Source: an uncultured Rhodospirillaceae bacterium
Lineage (GTDB): Bacteria > Pseudomonadota > Alphaproteobacteria > Rhodospirillales > Casp-alpha2
Length of the DNA: 14,437 bases
Direction of reading: 5' to 3'
NCBI GenBank assembly: GCA_913048145.1
Contig: CAJWVP010000028.1
Coordinates: 1-14,437 of the forward strand
Part shown: positions 6,211-13,708 of the stretch, piece by piece
How the letters are laid out: every line of letters starts with the position of its first letter
How positions within the stretch are numbered: the stretch's first letter is position 1
Notes under the pieces: generated by a model
Told to the model about the DNA's origin: nothing
What the model saw: the letters and a program-made list of their open reading frames with translations, nothing else
Database searches by the model: none
Position numbers and translations under genes: made by a program

Positions 6211-8016
6211 ATGGCCCCGCCGCTGCTCCTGTTGACCGACATTCACCTGACCTTCGGTGGCACGCCGCTGTTGGAGGGTGCGGACATGAGCGTGTCCGCT
6301 GGCGAGCGCTTATGCCTGGTGGGGCGAAACGGGTCGGGTAAATCGACCCTGCTGAAGATGGCAGCAGCGCAGATGGATCCTGACGCTGGCGAGCGGTTCT
6401 TGCAGCCGGGTGCCACCGTGCGCTACCTGCCTCAGGAGCCCGATTTGTCGGCATTCGCGACGGTCTGGGATTACGTCGCCGATGGCCTGGCCCCGGGCGA
6501 TGATCAGCAGGTTGGTCGGCGGATTTTGGCGAAACTGGGTCTTACGGGTGATGAGGGGACGGGGCACCTGTCGGGCGGCGAGACCCGGCGAGCGGCCCTG
6601 GTCCGCACCCTCGCGCCGGAGCCGGACATTCTCTTGTTGGACGAGCCCACCAACCACCTGGACCTGCCGGCTATCGAATGGCTGGAGATGGAACTGCGCA
6701 CCAGTCGTGCCGCGGTGGTGCTTATATCGCACGACAGACGTTTTCTGGAAACCCTGTCGAAAGCCACGGTCTGGATCGACCGCGGCGTGTGCCGGCGCCT
6801 GGATAAGGGCTTTGCACATTTCGAGGAATGGCGAGACGGAATCCTAGAGGACGAAGAGGTCCTGCGCCACAAGATGGACCGGAAGATCGTCCGTGAGACG
6901 CGCTGGCTAAACCGGGGGGTCACGGCCCGGCGCAAGCGCAACATGGGCCGGCTTCGTGCGCTGATTCAGTTGCGAAAGGATTGGCGCAACCTGAGGCGGG
7001 CGGCGGGCATGGTGGAAATGACGGCATTGGAAAGCCGGCGCTCGGGGAAGCGAGTGATTGAGGCCAAGGGCATTGTCAAAGCCTATGACGGCAATACGGT
7101 TGTGAGGGATTTCTCCACTCGCATCCTGCGCGGCGACCGGATCGGTATTGTTGGCCCTAACGGTACGGGGAAAACGACGCTTCTGAACATGCTGACGGGC
7201 AACGGCGAACCCGATGCCGGCACGGTGGACGTTGGCTCCAACATCGACCTAGTGACCCTGGACCAGAAGCGCGAGAGCCTGGAGGGGGCGACGCGTCTAG
7301 CCGATGCCCTGACCGGCAAGAGCGGTGACAGCGTCACCGTCGGCGGCCAGCAAAAGCACGTTATGAGTTATATGCAGGATTTTTTATTCGCCCCCGAGCA
7401 GGCGCGGACCCAAATTAGCGCGCTGTCCGGCGGTGAACGCGGCAGGCTCATGCTGGCTCGGGCCTTTGCCCGACCGTCGAACGTCTTGGTCCTGGATGAG
7501 CCGACCAATGACCTAGACCTCGAGACCCTCGATCTGCTGCAGGAATTGTTGGCCGACTACAATGGCACGGTCATCCTGGCCAGCCACGACCGGGATTTCC
7601 TCGACCGCGTGGTGACATCGGTGATCGCGTCGGAAGGGAGCGGTCGGTGGGTCGAGTACGCAGGCGGTTATACGGACATGCTGACGCAGCGTGGCGACAC
7701 ACTCGAGCGCGAGACGGTGGCGGCGCCAAAACCCAGGGTCGCAGCGTCCAAGGATAAAAAGGCGCCGCAAACCAAAACGAAGCTTTCCTACAAGGACCAG
7801 TATATGCTGGAAACCTTGCCGGGAGAGATGGAGATGCTGCAGGGGGCAATCGACCGCCATCAGGCAACCTTGGCCGAGACCGATTTGTTCACGCGTGATC
7901 CTGCTCGGTTTAAAACAGCGGCTGATAGCTTGGCACAGGCGGAGGCAGATCTGTCGATGGCGGAGGATCGCTGGCTGGAGCTCGAGATATTGCGCGATGA
8001 AATGGAAGGGAATTGA
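6211..8016 (+). CDS. uup: ABC-F family ATPase, Uup type
   Basis: A 601-aa soluble protein with two ABC ATPase domains and no membrane segment. First domain: Walker A GRNGSGKST (38-46), signature LSGGE (120-124), Walker B ILLLDEPTNHLD (140-151), ISHD (172-175). Basic linker about 205-280. Second domain: Walker A GPNGTGKTT (315-323), LSGGE (405-409), Walker B VLVLDEPTNDLD (425-436), SHD (458-460). The C-terminal 80 residues start KLSYKDQYMLETLP and form a helical coiled-coil like the DNA-binding tail of E. coli Uup, which sets this apart from EttA and other ABC-F groups. Family members act at the ribosome or on branched DNA intermediates. The ATG at 6211 was chosen because family similarity begins at once there; a longer start at 6094 is unlikely. 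The carboxyltransferase gene follows 51 bases downstream. Confidence 0.93.
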   Translation: MAPPLLLLTDIHLTFGGTPLLEGADMSVSAGERLCLVGRNGSGKSTLLKMAAAQMDPDAGERFLQPGATVRYLPQEPDLSAFATVWDYVADGLAPGDDQQVGRRILAKLGLTGDEGTGHLSGGETRRAALVRTLAPEPDILLLDEPTNHLDLPAIEWLEMELRTSRAAVVLISHDRRFLETLSKATVWIDRGVCRRLDKGFAHFEEWRDGILEDEEVLRHKMDRKIVRETRWLNRGVTARRKRNMGRLRALIQLRKDWRNLRRAAGMVEMTALESRRSGKRVIEAKGIVKAYDGNTVVRDFSTRILRGDRIGIVGPNGTGKTTLLNMLTGNGEPDAGTVDVGSNIDLVTLDQKRESLEGATRLADALTGKSGDSVTVGGQQKHVMSYMQDFLFAPEQARTQISALSGGERGRLMLARAFARPSNVLVLDEPTNDLDLETLDLLQELLADYNGTVILASHDRDFLDRVVTSVIASEGSGRWVEYAGGYTDMLTQRGDTLERETVAAPKPRVAASKDKKAPQTKTKLSYKDQYMLETLPGEMEMLQGAIDRHQATLAETDLFTRDPARFKTAADSLAQAEADLSMAEDRWLELEILRDEMEGN

Positions 8017-8067
8017 TTGCGTGAGGCCTGTCCGCATCATGGCCGTCTGGGACAGAGGAGGACGGCT

Positions 8068-9627
8068 GTGGCAGAAGACTGGCAACAGGAACTTGATGAA
8101 CTGAGACGCCGTCAGGCCGACGTGCGTGAAATGGGCGGCGAGGAACGGGTCCAGCGCCAACATGACGCCGGGCGCCTGACCGTGCGCGAGCGCATTCATT
8201 CCATGGCCGATCGCGGCACCTTCCACGAGATTGGCACCGTTGCGGGCGATGCCGAGTACGATGCTAACGGTGATCTAGTCAAACTGAACGCGTCAAACAA
8301 TGTCATGGGCCGGGCTAAGGTCGATGGGCGCCCGGTCGTCATATCCGGCGATGACTTTACGCAGCGCGGCGGGTCCGCCGACGCGACCATCAAGGAGAAG
8401 GCCGCCTACCCCGAGGAGATGGCCCGAGACTTGCGCGTTCCGATCATCCGGCTGATCGAGGGTTCGGGCGGCGGTGGCTCCGTGAAGACCATCGAGACCA
8501 CGGGCCGACCCAACCTGCCGGGCGGCATTGGAACCAAGTACGACATGATGCTTCAGAACATGGGCTACATCCCCTGCGTTGCCCTTGGGCTGGGGTCGGT
8601 GGCGGGCCTCGGTGCGGCGAAGTTGGCGGCCAGCCACTACTCGGTGATGGTCAAGGAAACCGCAGCCGTCTTCGTTGCCGGCCCGCCGGTGGTCTCTGGC
8701 CTGGGCGAGGATCTGTCGAAGCAAGAATTGGGCGGTTGGCGCATTCAGTTGGCCGCTGGGGCCGTCGATGACGCGGTGGACATGGAGGAACAAGCCTTCC
8801 AAAAAGCGCGGACGTTCCTCTCATATCTGCCGTCCTCCATCGACGAGGTGGCCGACCGCGTACCCGCCAACGATCCCGTCGGCCGGCGCGAGGAGGACCT
8901 GTTCTCTATCGTACCCAAGGACCCAAAGCAGGTCTACCAGATGCGCCGGATCATCAATGCCGTCGTCGACCGGGGGTCGTTTTTTGAGATGGGGGATTTA
9001 TTCGGCCGTCCCATCATCACCGGTTTCGCCCGCCTGGATGGCTGGCCCATCGCCTTAATGGCGTCCGATCCGTTTTTTTCCGGTGGGGCCTGGACGACAG
9101 ATGCCTGTGAGAAGCTCATCCGGTTCGTCGACATGGCTCAGACCTTCCATCTGCCGATCGTTTACTTGGCCGATTGCCCGGGCTTCGCTGTCGGCCTAGA
9201 GGCGGAGAAGACCCGGACCATACGTTCTGGCGTGCGCGCAATGGCGGCGATCAGCCAGACCACCGTGCCCTGGTGCTCGATAATTGTGCGCAACGCGTTT
9301 GGTATTGCCGGCGGGGCGCACCGGCCAGCGGGACGCTATTCTTCGCGCTACGCTTGGGTGTCGGGCACCTGGGGCTCGTTGCCGCTGGCTGGTGGGATCG
9401 AAGTCGCCTACAGGGCCGATCTTGACGCCGCCGACGACCCGGAGGCAAAATTGGCGGAGATTGAGGAACGGCTGGAAAAATTGCGCTCTCCGTTCCGCAC
9501 AGCGGAGACCTTCGCGGTGGAGGAGATCATTGATCCCCGGGAGACGCGACCATTGTTGTGTGAGTTCGCCAATCTAGCAGCGAAGCGGCGGGAAGTCGGA
9601 CCGTCTTCTTTTGGGATGCGGCCGTAA
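8068..9627 (+). CDS. Acyl-CoA carboxylase carboxyltransferase (beta) subunit-like protein
   Basis: A 519-aa protein with the double crotonase fold of the PccB/MmdA/AccD family, which transfers CO2 from carboxybiotin to an acyl-CoA. The N-terminal oxyanion region is GSGGGGSV (132-139); the C-terminal one is PGFAVG (371-376), where PGFLPG is usual. AFGIAGGAHRPAGR stands where the family has its AYGGAY motif. The usual segment LGGA..H...SGV reads LGGWRIQLAAGAV (222-233), so the conserved His and Ser-Gly are changed. The GTG at 8068 has AGGAGG six bases upstream; a TTG at 8017 is possible but has no such site. No biotin carboxylase or biotin carrier gene lies nearby, so it may pair with one encoded elsewhere or do a different acyl-CoA reaction. 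The ABC-F gene upstream is probably co-transcribed. Confidence 0.87.
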   Translation: MAEDWQQELDELRRRQADVREMGGEERVQRQHDAGRLTVRERIHSMADRGTFHEIGTVAGDAEYDANGDLVKLNASNNVMGRAKVDGRPVVISGDDFTQRGGSADATIKEKAAYPEEMARDLRVPIIRLIEGSGGGGSVKTIETTGRPNLPGGIGTKYDMMLQNMGYIPCVALGLGSVAGLGAAKLAASHYSVMVKETAAVFVAGPPVVSGLGEDLSKQELGGWRIQLAAGAVDDAVDMEEQAFQKARTFLSYLPSSIDEVADRVPANDPVGRREEDLFSIVPKDPKQVYQMRRIINAVVDRGSFFEMGDLFGRPIITGFARLDGWPIALMASDPFFSGGAWTTDACEKLIRFVDMAQTFHLPIVYLADCPGFAVGLEAEKTRTIRSGVRAMAAISQTTVPWCSIIVRNAFGIAGGAHRPAGRYSSRYAWVSGTWGSLPLAGGIEVAYRADLDAADDPEAKLAEIEERLEKLRSPFRTAETFAVEEIIDPRETRPLLCEFANLAAKRREVGPSSFGMRP

Positions 9628-9716
9628 GACCGCACGCCGTATCTGAAAACGCCTCGATAAGGTCTGGGGATATTCGGGTTGGCCACGCTTCAGTTTATTG
9701 CTGCAGGTGAGGTAAT

Positions 9717-10175
9717 TTACTCTCGATGATAGGGATGGCCTGACAAAATTGCCTGCGCCCGGTAAAGCTGTTCGGCCAACATGGCGCGGACCATCATGTG
9801 CGGCCACGTCTGTGGACCCAGAGATAATTTGAGATCAGCGCGTTGCAGCACCGCCTGATCGAGCCCGTCCGCCCCGCCGATTACGAACGCGGTCGACCGC
9901 ACCCCGTCATCGCGCCAACGGTCCAGTGTCTCTGCAAGGGCGCGGCTCGAGAGCCCCTTGCCGATGCCATCCAGGACGACGATCCGCGCGCCGTCGGGCA
10001 CCGCGTTCAGAAGCAATTGACCTTCACTGCGCGTTAATTCCGCGCCGCTCAGGCGCTTCTTCTCCTCCACTTCCTTCAATTGAAGCCGTGGTTGAATGCG
10101 TTTCTCGTAAAGTCCGTACAAAGCCTTTTCCGGGCCTGCTTTCCAGCGGCCCACGGCCACGATCAAATTCTGCAT
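9717..10175 (-). CDS. rlmH: 23S rRNA (pseudouridine1915-N3)-methyltransferase RlmH
   Basis: A 152-aa SPOUT-class methyltransferase that uses SAM to methylate pseudouridine 1915 in helix 69 of 23S rRNA, late in 70S assembly. The N-terminus MQNLIVAVGRWKAGPE matches the family's first strand. The trefoil-knot SAM site is seen as FVIGGADGL (97-105) and in the segment TWPHMMVRAMLAEQLYRA, and the protein ends with the diagnostic GHPYHRE. The ATG at 10175 fits the family's usual length and follows a GGGCGGG stretch; a TTG at 10190 would add five residues. It is the last gene of the minus-strand block, 28 bases after rsfS, the usual rsfS-rlmH pairing. No clear terminator follows in the 89 bases before the convergent carboxyltransferase gene. 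Confidence 0.95.
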   Translation of the reverse strand: MQNLIVAVGRWKAGPEKALYGLYEKRIQPRLQLKEVEEKKRLSGAELTRSEGQLLLNAVPDGARIVVLDGIGKGLSSRALAETLDRWRDDGVRSTAFVIGGADGLDQAVLQRADLKLSLGPQTWPHMMVRAMLAEQLYRAQAILSGHPYHRE

Positions 10176-10203
10176 CCCGCCCTGCACCAACCGCGACCGC
10201 TGG

Positions 10204-10647
10204 TCATGAATGTCGAAAGACGCCGGCGCTCAGCGCTTCGGTGGTATCCGCGCTCGGCGCGTTGATCCAGATCTTCTCGAGGTTATAGAACTCCCGGACT
10301 TCCGGACGAAACAGGTGCACAATGATATCGCCCGCGTCGATCAACACCCAGTCGCATTGTTTCAAACCCTCAACGGCGATACTTTTGAGGCCCATTCCCT
10401 TCATGCGGCGTTGGATATGATCGGCCATGGCGCCGACGTGGCGCTGCGAAGTGCCTGAGGCAATGACCAGATAATCGGCGATGGCGGTCTTGCCGGACAA
10501 GTCGATTACGGCGATGTTCTCGGCCTTATCGACGTCAAGGGATGTTTCCACCAACTGCAGAAGATCTCCAGCTAGCGGGATCCGTTTCGATTGGGCTATG
10601 GGAATTCTCCTCTCGTCTGTTGCCCTTGCGTTCCTGCCCGCACCCAA
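10204..10647 (-). CDS. rsfS: Ribosomal silencing factor RsfS
   Basis: The protein carries the whole RsfS (Iojap/DUF143) core: DLSGKTAIADYLVIASGTSQ (49-68), RHVGAMADH, CDWVLIDAGDIIVHLFRPEV (98-117) and REFYNLEKIW. RsfS binds uL14 on the 50S subunit and blocks 30S joining when nutrients are scarce. The given end uses TTG at 10647, two bases after the nadD stop, because it is the only standard start codon upstream of the core. It has no ribosome binding site. The best site, AGAGGAG (10607-10613), lies seven bases before an ATA at 10599, which would give a 131-aa protein of normal family length. The true start is therefore probably at 10599 or depends on a sequence error. A later TTG/GTG pair (codons 32-33) would trim conserved residues. 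Confidence 0.93.
   Translation of the reverse strand: MGAGRNARATDERRIPIAQSKRIPLAGDLLQLVETSLDVDKAENIAVIDLSGKTAIADYLVIASGTSQRHVGAMADHIQRRMKGMGLKSIAVEGLKQCDWVLIDAGDIIVHLFRPEVREFYNLEKIWINAPSADTTEALSAGVFRHS
10607..10613 (-). promoter_or_regulatory. Strong ribosome binding site before an ATA codon (rsfS)
   Basis: On the minus strand AGAGGAG is followed by seven bases and then ATA (10597-10599) in the rsfS frame. It is the only good Shine-Dalgarno sequence near the rsfS 5' end and its spacing is ideal. If it is used, translation would begin at a rare non-standard codon. Confidence 0.5.
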
Positions 10648-10649
10648 GG

Positions 10650-11237
10650 TTATACGCGCGGGGTCCTGATTTTGGTGGCGGATACCGGGTTGAGGGGCCG
10701 TTTGAACAGCACCCAGGCCGGCGCCCCCCGGGTTACCAAGCTCCCCGCACGGAATGGTTTGATGCGGTACTTGGCGAAACGCCGAGCCGCCTTCGATTTC
10801 TCAGCACGTAAAGAATAGGTCGGACGTGCGAAAACCGCAACGGGAACCGTGTGAAATATCTGTGACCAGTCCCGCCATCGGTGGATCTGACACAGGTTGT
10901 CGGCGCCCATAAGCCATACGAACTGGGCTTCCGGATACCAATCCTTCAAGGCTGCCAAAGTCTCGGTGGTGAAGGTTGTATCCAGTTCTGCCTCGATGTC
11001 GGTCACCTGAATGGGATGATGGCTGGCAACGAGCTGGGCGCTACGAAAGCGTGTTGCGAGTGGAGTCATGCCATCTTCCGACTTGAGCGGATTTTGCGGC
11101 GTCACCAGCCACCATATCTCGTCCAGTTCCAGGAGATTGATGGCAAGCAGGCTGATGTCAAGATGACCCTCGTGGGCCGGATTGAAAGAGCCCCCCAGGA
11201 GGCCGATACGCCGTCCATCACTCACGCTGGCGGGCAC
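10650..11237 (-). CDS. nadD: Nicotinate-nucleotide adenylyltransferase NadD
   Basis: A 195-aa NMNAT-type nucleotidyltransferase that joins nicotinate mononucleotide with ATP to make deamido-NAD. Motifs: RIGLLGGSFNPAHEGH (10-25) with the nucleotide-binding HxGH, the conserved GADN (111-114), and the C-terminal SATKIR (186-191), four residues before the end. The frame is open back to a GTG at 11333, overlapping proA. The GTG at 11237 was chosen because AGGGAGG lies ten bases upstream (11248-11254), the family's N-terminal strand starts soon after, and the extra 32 residues are low-complexity, lack family character and have no ribosome binding site. The gene sits 70 bases after proA and 2 bases before the longest rsfS frame, the usual nadD-rsfS order. 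Confidence 0.93.
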   Translation of the reverse strand: MPASVSDGRRIGLLGGSFNPAHEGHLDISLLAINLLELDEIWWLVTPQNPLKSEDGMTPLATRFRSAQLVASHHPIQVTDIEAELDTTFTTETLAALKDWYPEAQFVWLMGADNLCQIHRWRDWSQIFHTVPVAVFARPTYSLRAEKSKAARRFAKYRIKPFRAGSLVTRGAPAWVLFKRPLNPVSATKIRTPRV

Positions 11238-11307
11238 GTGCCAGGCGCCTCCCTTGGGTGAATGCAGCGAACGTTTGCCGGGCGTGAGGGTTTTCAAGGG
11301 TCGCGGG

Positions 11308-12573
11308 CTATGGACGGCACTGTCCGCTGCCACGGACTACGTATTTCATTGATGTCAGCTGCTCCAGCCCGACCGGACCGCGGGCGTGCAGTTTCCCCGT
11401 GGAGATACCGATCTCCGCGCCCATGCCAAATTCGCCACCGTCGGCGAATTGGGTCGACGTGTTGACCATGACAATGGCGCTGTCCACATCGTTGAGAAAA
11501 GCCTCTGCCGTGTCTGCGTTCTCCGTGATGATCGCCTCCGTGTGGTTAGAGCCGTATTCGGCGATGTGGTCGACGGCCGCGGTCAGGCCGTCCACGGTGC
11601 GCACCGAAATTATGGAATCTAGGTATTCTGTGTTCCAGTCCTCGTCCGAGGCTGGTACGACCCGCTTATCGGTGTCCTGCGCGTCGGCATCGCCACGGAC
11701 CTCGCAACCGGCGTCCATCAACTTGTCGACGATACGGGTCAGAAGGGAAAGTGCGCCGCGGTCGATCAGTAGGGTTTCCGTCGCTCCGCAAATGCCGGTA
11801 CGCCGCATCTTGGCGTTGAGGACGATGCTTTGCGCCATCTCGGGGTCGGCATCCGCCGTCACGTAGGTATGGCAGATCCCTTCAAGGTGTTTGAACAGGG
11901 GCACGCGGCTCTCCGTCGAGACCCGTTCTATGAGCGATTTGCCGCCGCGTGGCACGATCACGTCGATATGGTTGACCATAGTCAGCATCTCACCTACGGC
12001 CGCGCGGTCGCGGGTCGGCACTCGTTGAACGGCCGCGGCAGGCAGGCCGGCGTCCTGCAGGCCTTCGGCTAGGCATTTTAGGATGGCGCCCGACGAATGG
12101 AAGCTCTCTGATCCGCCGCGCAGGATCGCCGCGTTACCCGCTTTCAGGCAGAGCGCGCCCGCGTCCGCCGTGACGTTGGGTCGGCTCTCGTAGATGACGC
12201 CGATGACGCCCAAGGGCGTGCGCCGGCGTTCGATCTGCAGGCCGTTTGGCCGGTCCCAGGCATCCGTGACCGCGCCCACGGGATCGGGCAGGGCGACGAT
12301 ATCGTCCAAGCCTTTCGCCATGGCCTCAATGCGCCCCTCATCCAGGGTTAACCGGTCCAGCATGGCCTTGGTCAGGCCTTTATCCTCACCGAAGGCCATG
12401 TCCTTGGCGTTCTCCGACATGATCCGGTTCTGGTTACGGCGTAGCGCTCCGGCGGCGCCCGACAAGGCGGCATTCTTAGCTTCCGTCGATGCCGTGGTCA
12501 GTTGGCGCGCCGCGTCCTTTGCGGCCTCGCCGATGCCGTGCATGAGCTCAGGAATGTTGGTGTTATCGGTCAT
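11308..12573 (-). CDS. proA: Glutamate-5-semialdehyde dehydrogenase (gamma-glutamyl phosphate reductase) ProA
   Basis: A 421-aa aldehyde-dehydrogenase-fold enzyme for the second step of proline synthesis: NADPH-dependent reduction of gamma-glutamyl phosphate to glutamate semialdehyde. Visible blocks are PLGVIGVIYESRPNVTADAG (120-139), the ProA signature VPRGGKSLI (207-215), and the catalytic loop RRTGICGATETLL with Cys262; the position after Cys is Gly where Asn is common, a mild variation. The C-terminal FGMGAEIGISTGKLHARGPV, where the family begins to close its active site, is intact. Length is normal. GAGG precedes the ATG by eight bases, and the gene starts ten bases after proB, so the two are coupled. 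The order proB-proA matches the metabolic order. Confidence 0.96.
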   Translation of the reverse strand: MTDNTNIPELMHGIGEAAKDAARQLTTASTEAKNAALSGAAGALRRNQNRIMSENAKDMAFGEDKGLTKAMLDRLTLDEGRIEAMAKGLDDIVALPDPVGAVTDAWDRPNGLQIERRRTPLGVIGVIYESRPNVTADAGALCLKAGNAAILRGGSESFHSSGAILKCLAEGLQDAGLPAAAVQRVPTRDRAAVGEMLTMVNHIDVIVPRGGKSLIERVSTESRVPLFKHLEGICHTYVTADADPEMAQSIVLNAKMRRTGICGATETLLIDRGALSLLTRIVDKLMDAGCEVRGDADAQDTDKRVVPASDEDWNTEYLDSIISVRTVDGLTAAVDHIAEYGSNHTEAIITENADTAEAFLNDVDSAIVMVNTSTQFADGGEFGMGAEIGISTGKLHARGPVGLEQLTSMKYVVRGSGQCRP

Positions 12574-12583
12574 GTCGGTTGCC

Positions 12584-13708
12584 TCAGCTCAGGACCAGAT
12601 CGTCGCGGTGCACCATCTCGTCGCGCCCACGGTAGCCGAGGATGCCTTCAATTTCACTAGTTTTGTTGCCCATGATCCGGCGCGCGTCGTTGGCCGAATA
12701 GGCGGTGATACCGCGGGCGATTTCACGCCCGTCCTGGGCGGTCACGACGACGGCGTCGCCGCGTTCAAATCGCCCTTGAATGTCGGTGACCCCGGCGGGC
12801 AAGAGGCTTTTGCCGTCGTTGAGCGCTCCCAGGGCGCCGTCGTCGACGACGATGGTGCCGGCCGGTTTCAAGGCGCTGGCGATCCAACGCTTCCGGGCAG
12901 TTTTTGGGTTTGCGTCCGGTAGAAACCAGGTGCAAAGGGCACCTTCTTCCATGCGTTTTAGGGGGTTGAGTTCGGTGCCGTCGGCGATAGCCATGCGGGT
13001 GCCGGCGGCCATGGCGATACGGGCGGCCTCCAGCTTTGTCAACATGCCCCCAGAGCCGTCGTAGCTCATTGATGTCCCCGCCATGCCTTCTACGGCGGCG
13101 CTGATTTCGCCTTGGACTTCGGCAATGTGATTAGCGTCGTCGTTCTCCGTTGGGTCCTTGTCATAGAGGCCGTCGACGTGGGATAGCAGGACCAAGGCGT
13201 CGGCGCTGACCATGACTGCGACGCGGCTGGCGAGGCGGTCGTTGTCGCCGAAGCGGATCTCGTCGGTGGCGACCGTGTCGTTCTCGTTGATCAGGGGTAC
13301 GGCGCCCAGCTTCAACAACGTCTCCAAGGTGTTTCTCGCGTTGATGTAGCGCCGCCGATTTTCGCTATCGTCCAGGGTGACAAGTACCTGCGCTAGGGTC
13401 AGGTCGTATTCCGCCAAAACCTCTTGGTAAGCATGCGCAAGACGGACCATGCCCGTGGCCGCCGCCGCCTGGCTTTCCTCAAGACGAAGCTGTCCCGTGC
13501 CGAGGCCCAGATGCCGCCGGCCGACTGCGATGGCGCCGGATGAGACAATCACCACCTCCTGGCCGCGGGCGCGAAACTGCGCCACGTCGTCGGCCAGGGC
13601 CGCCAACCATCTTCGATTCACGGTGCCCGTCTCCTGGTCGACCAGGAGCGCCGATCCGATCTTGATGATTACCCGGCGGGCCGTTGTCAGGTGCGTGCCG
13701 CCGCTCAT
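12584..13708 (-). CDS. proB: Glutamate 5-kinase ProB
   Basis: A 374-aa, two-domain enzyme that phosphorylates glutamate with ATP to start proline synthesis and is normally inhibited by proline. The amino-acid kinase domain covers about residues 10-260: KIGSALL with Lys16, VSSGAIAVGR with Ser57, INENDTVATDEIRFGDND (140-157), and the glycine-rich SYDGSGGMLTK near 215-225. A PUA domain fills about 280-372. This is the long form, as in E. coli. The ATG overlaps the obgE stop as ATGA, with GGGAGG (13719-13724) ten bases upstream, so translation is coupled to obgE. No attenuator or proline-responsive element is seen in the window, as expected for an internal operon gene. Confidence 0.96.
   Translation of the reverse strand: MSGGTHLTTARRVIIKIGSALLVDQETGTVNRRWLAALADDVAQFRARGQEVVIVSSGAIAVGRRHLGLGTGQLRLEESQAAAATGMVRLAHAYQEVLAEYDLTLAQVLVTLDDSENRRRYINARNTLETLLKLGAVPLINENDTVATDEIRFGDNDRLASRVAVMVSADALVLLSHVDGLYDKDPTENDDANHIAEVQGEISAAVEGMAGTSMSYDGSGGMLTKLEAARIAMAAGTRMAIADGTELNPLKRMEEGALCTWFLPDANPKTARKRWIASALKPAGTIVVDDGALGALNDGKSLLPAGVTDIQGRFERGDAVVVTAQDGREIARGITAYSANDARRIMGNKTSEIEGILGYRGRDEMVHRDDLVLS

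Noticed and set aside
7513..8226. Minus-strand 237-aa open frame antisense to the ABC-F gene's 3' half
   Set aside because: Its sequence has no family character and it lies over a well-conserved ABC-F coding region; it is a shadow frame of GC-rich DNA.
9617..9634. Repeat TGCGG/CCGCA at the end of the carboxyltransferase gene as a terminator
   Set aside because: The five-base stem overlaps the stop codon and lacks a T-run, so an intrinsic terminator is not supported.
12194..12922. Plus-strand 242-aa open frame opposite proA and proB
   Set aside because: It spans the junction of two certain genes in antisense and has low-complexity Ser/Ala/Pro content without motifs.
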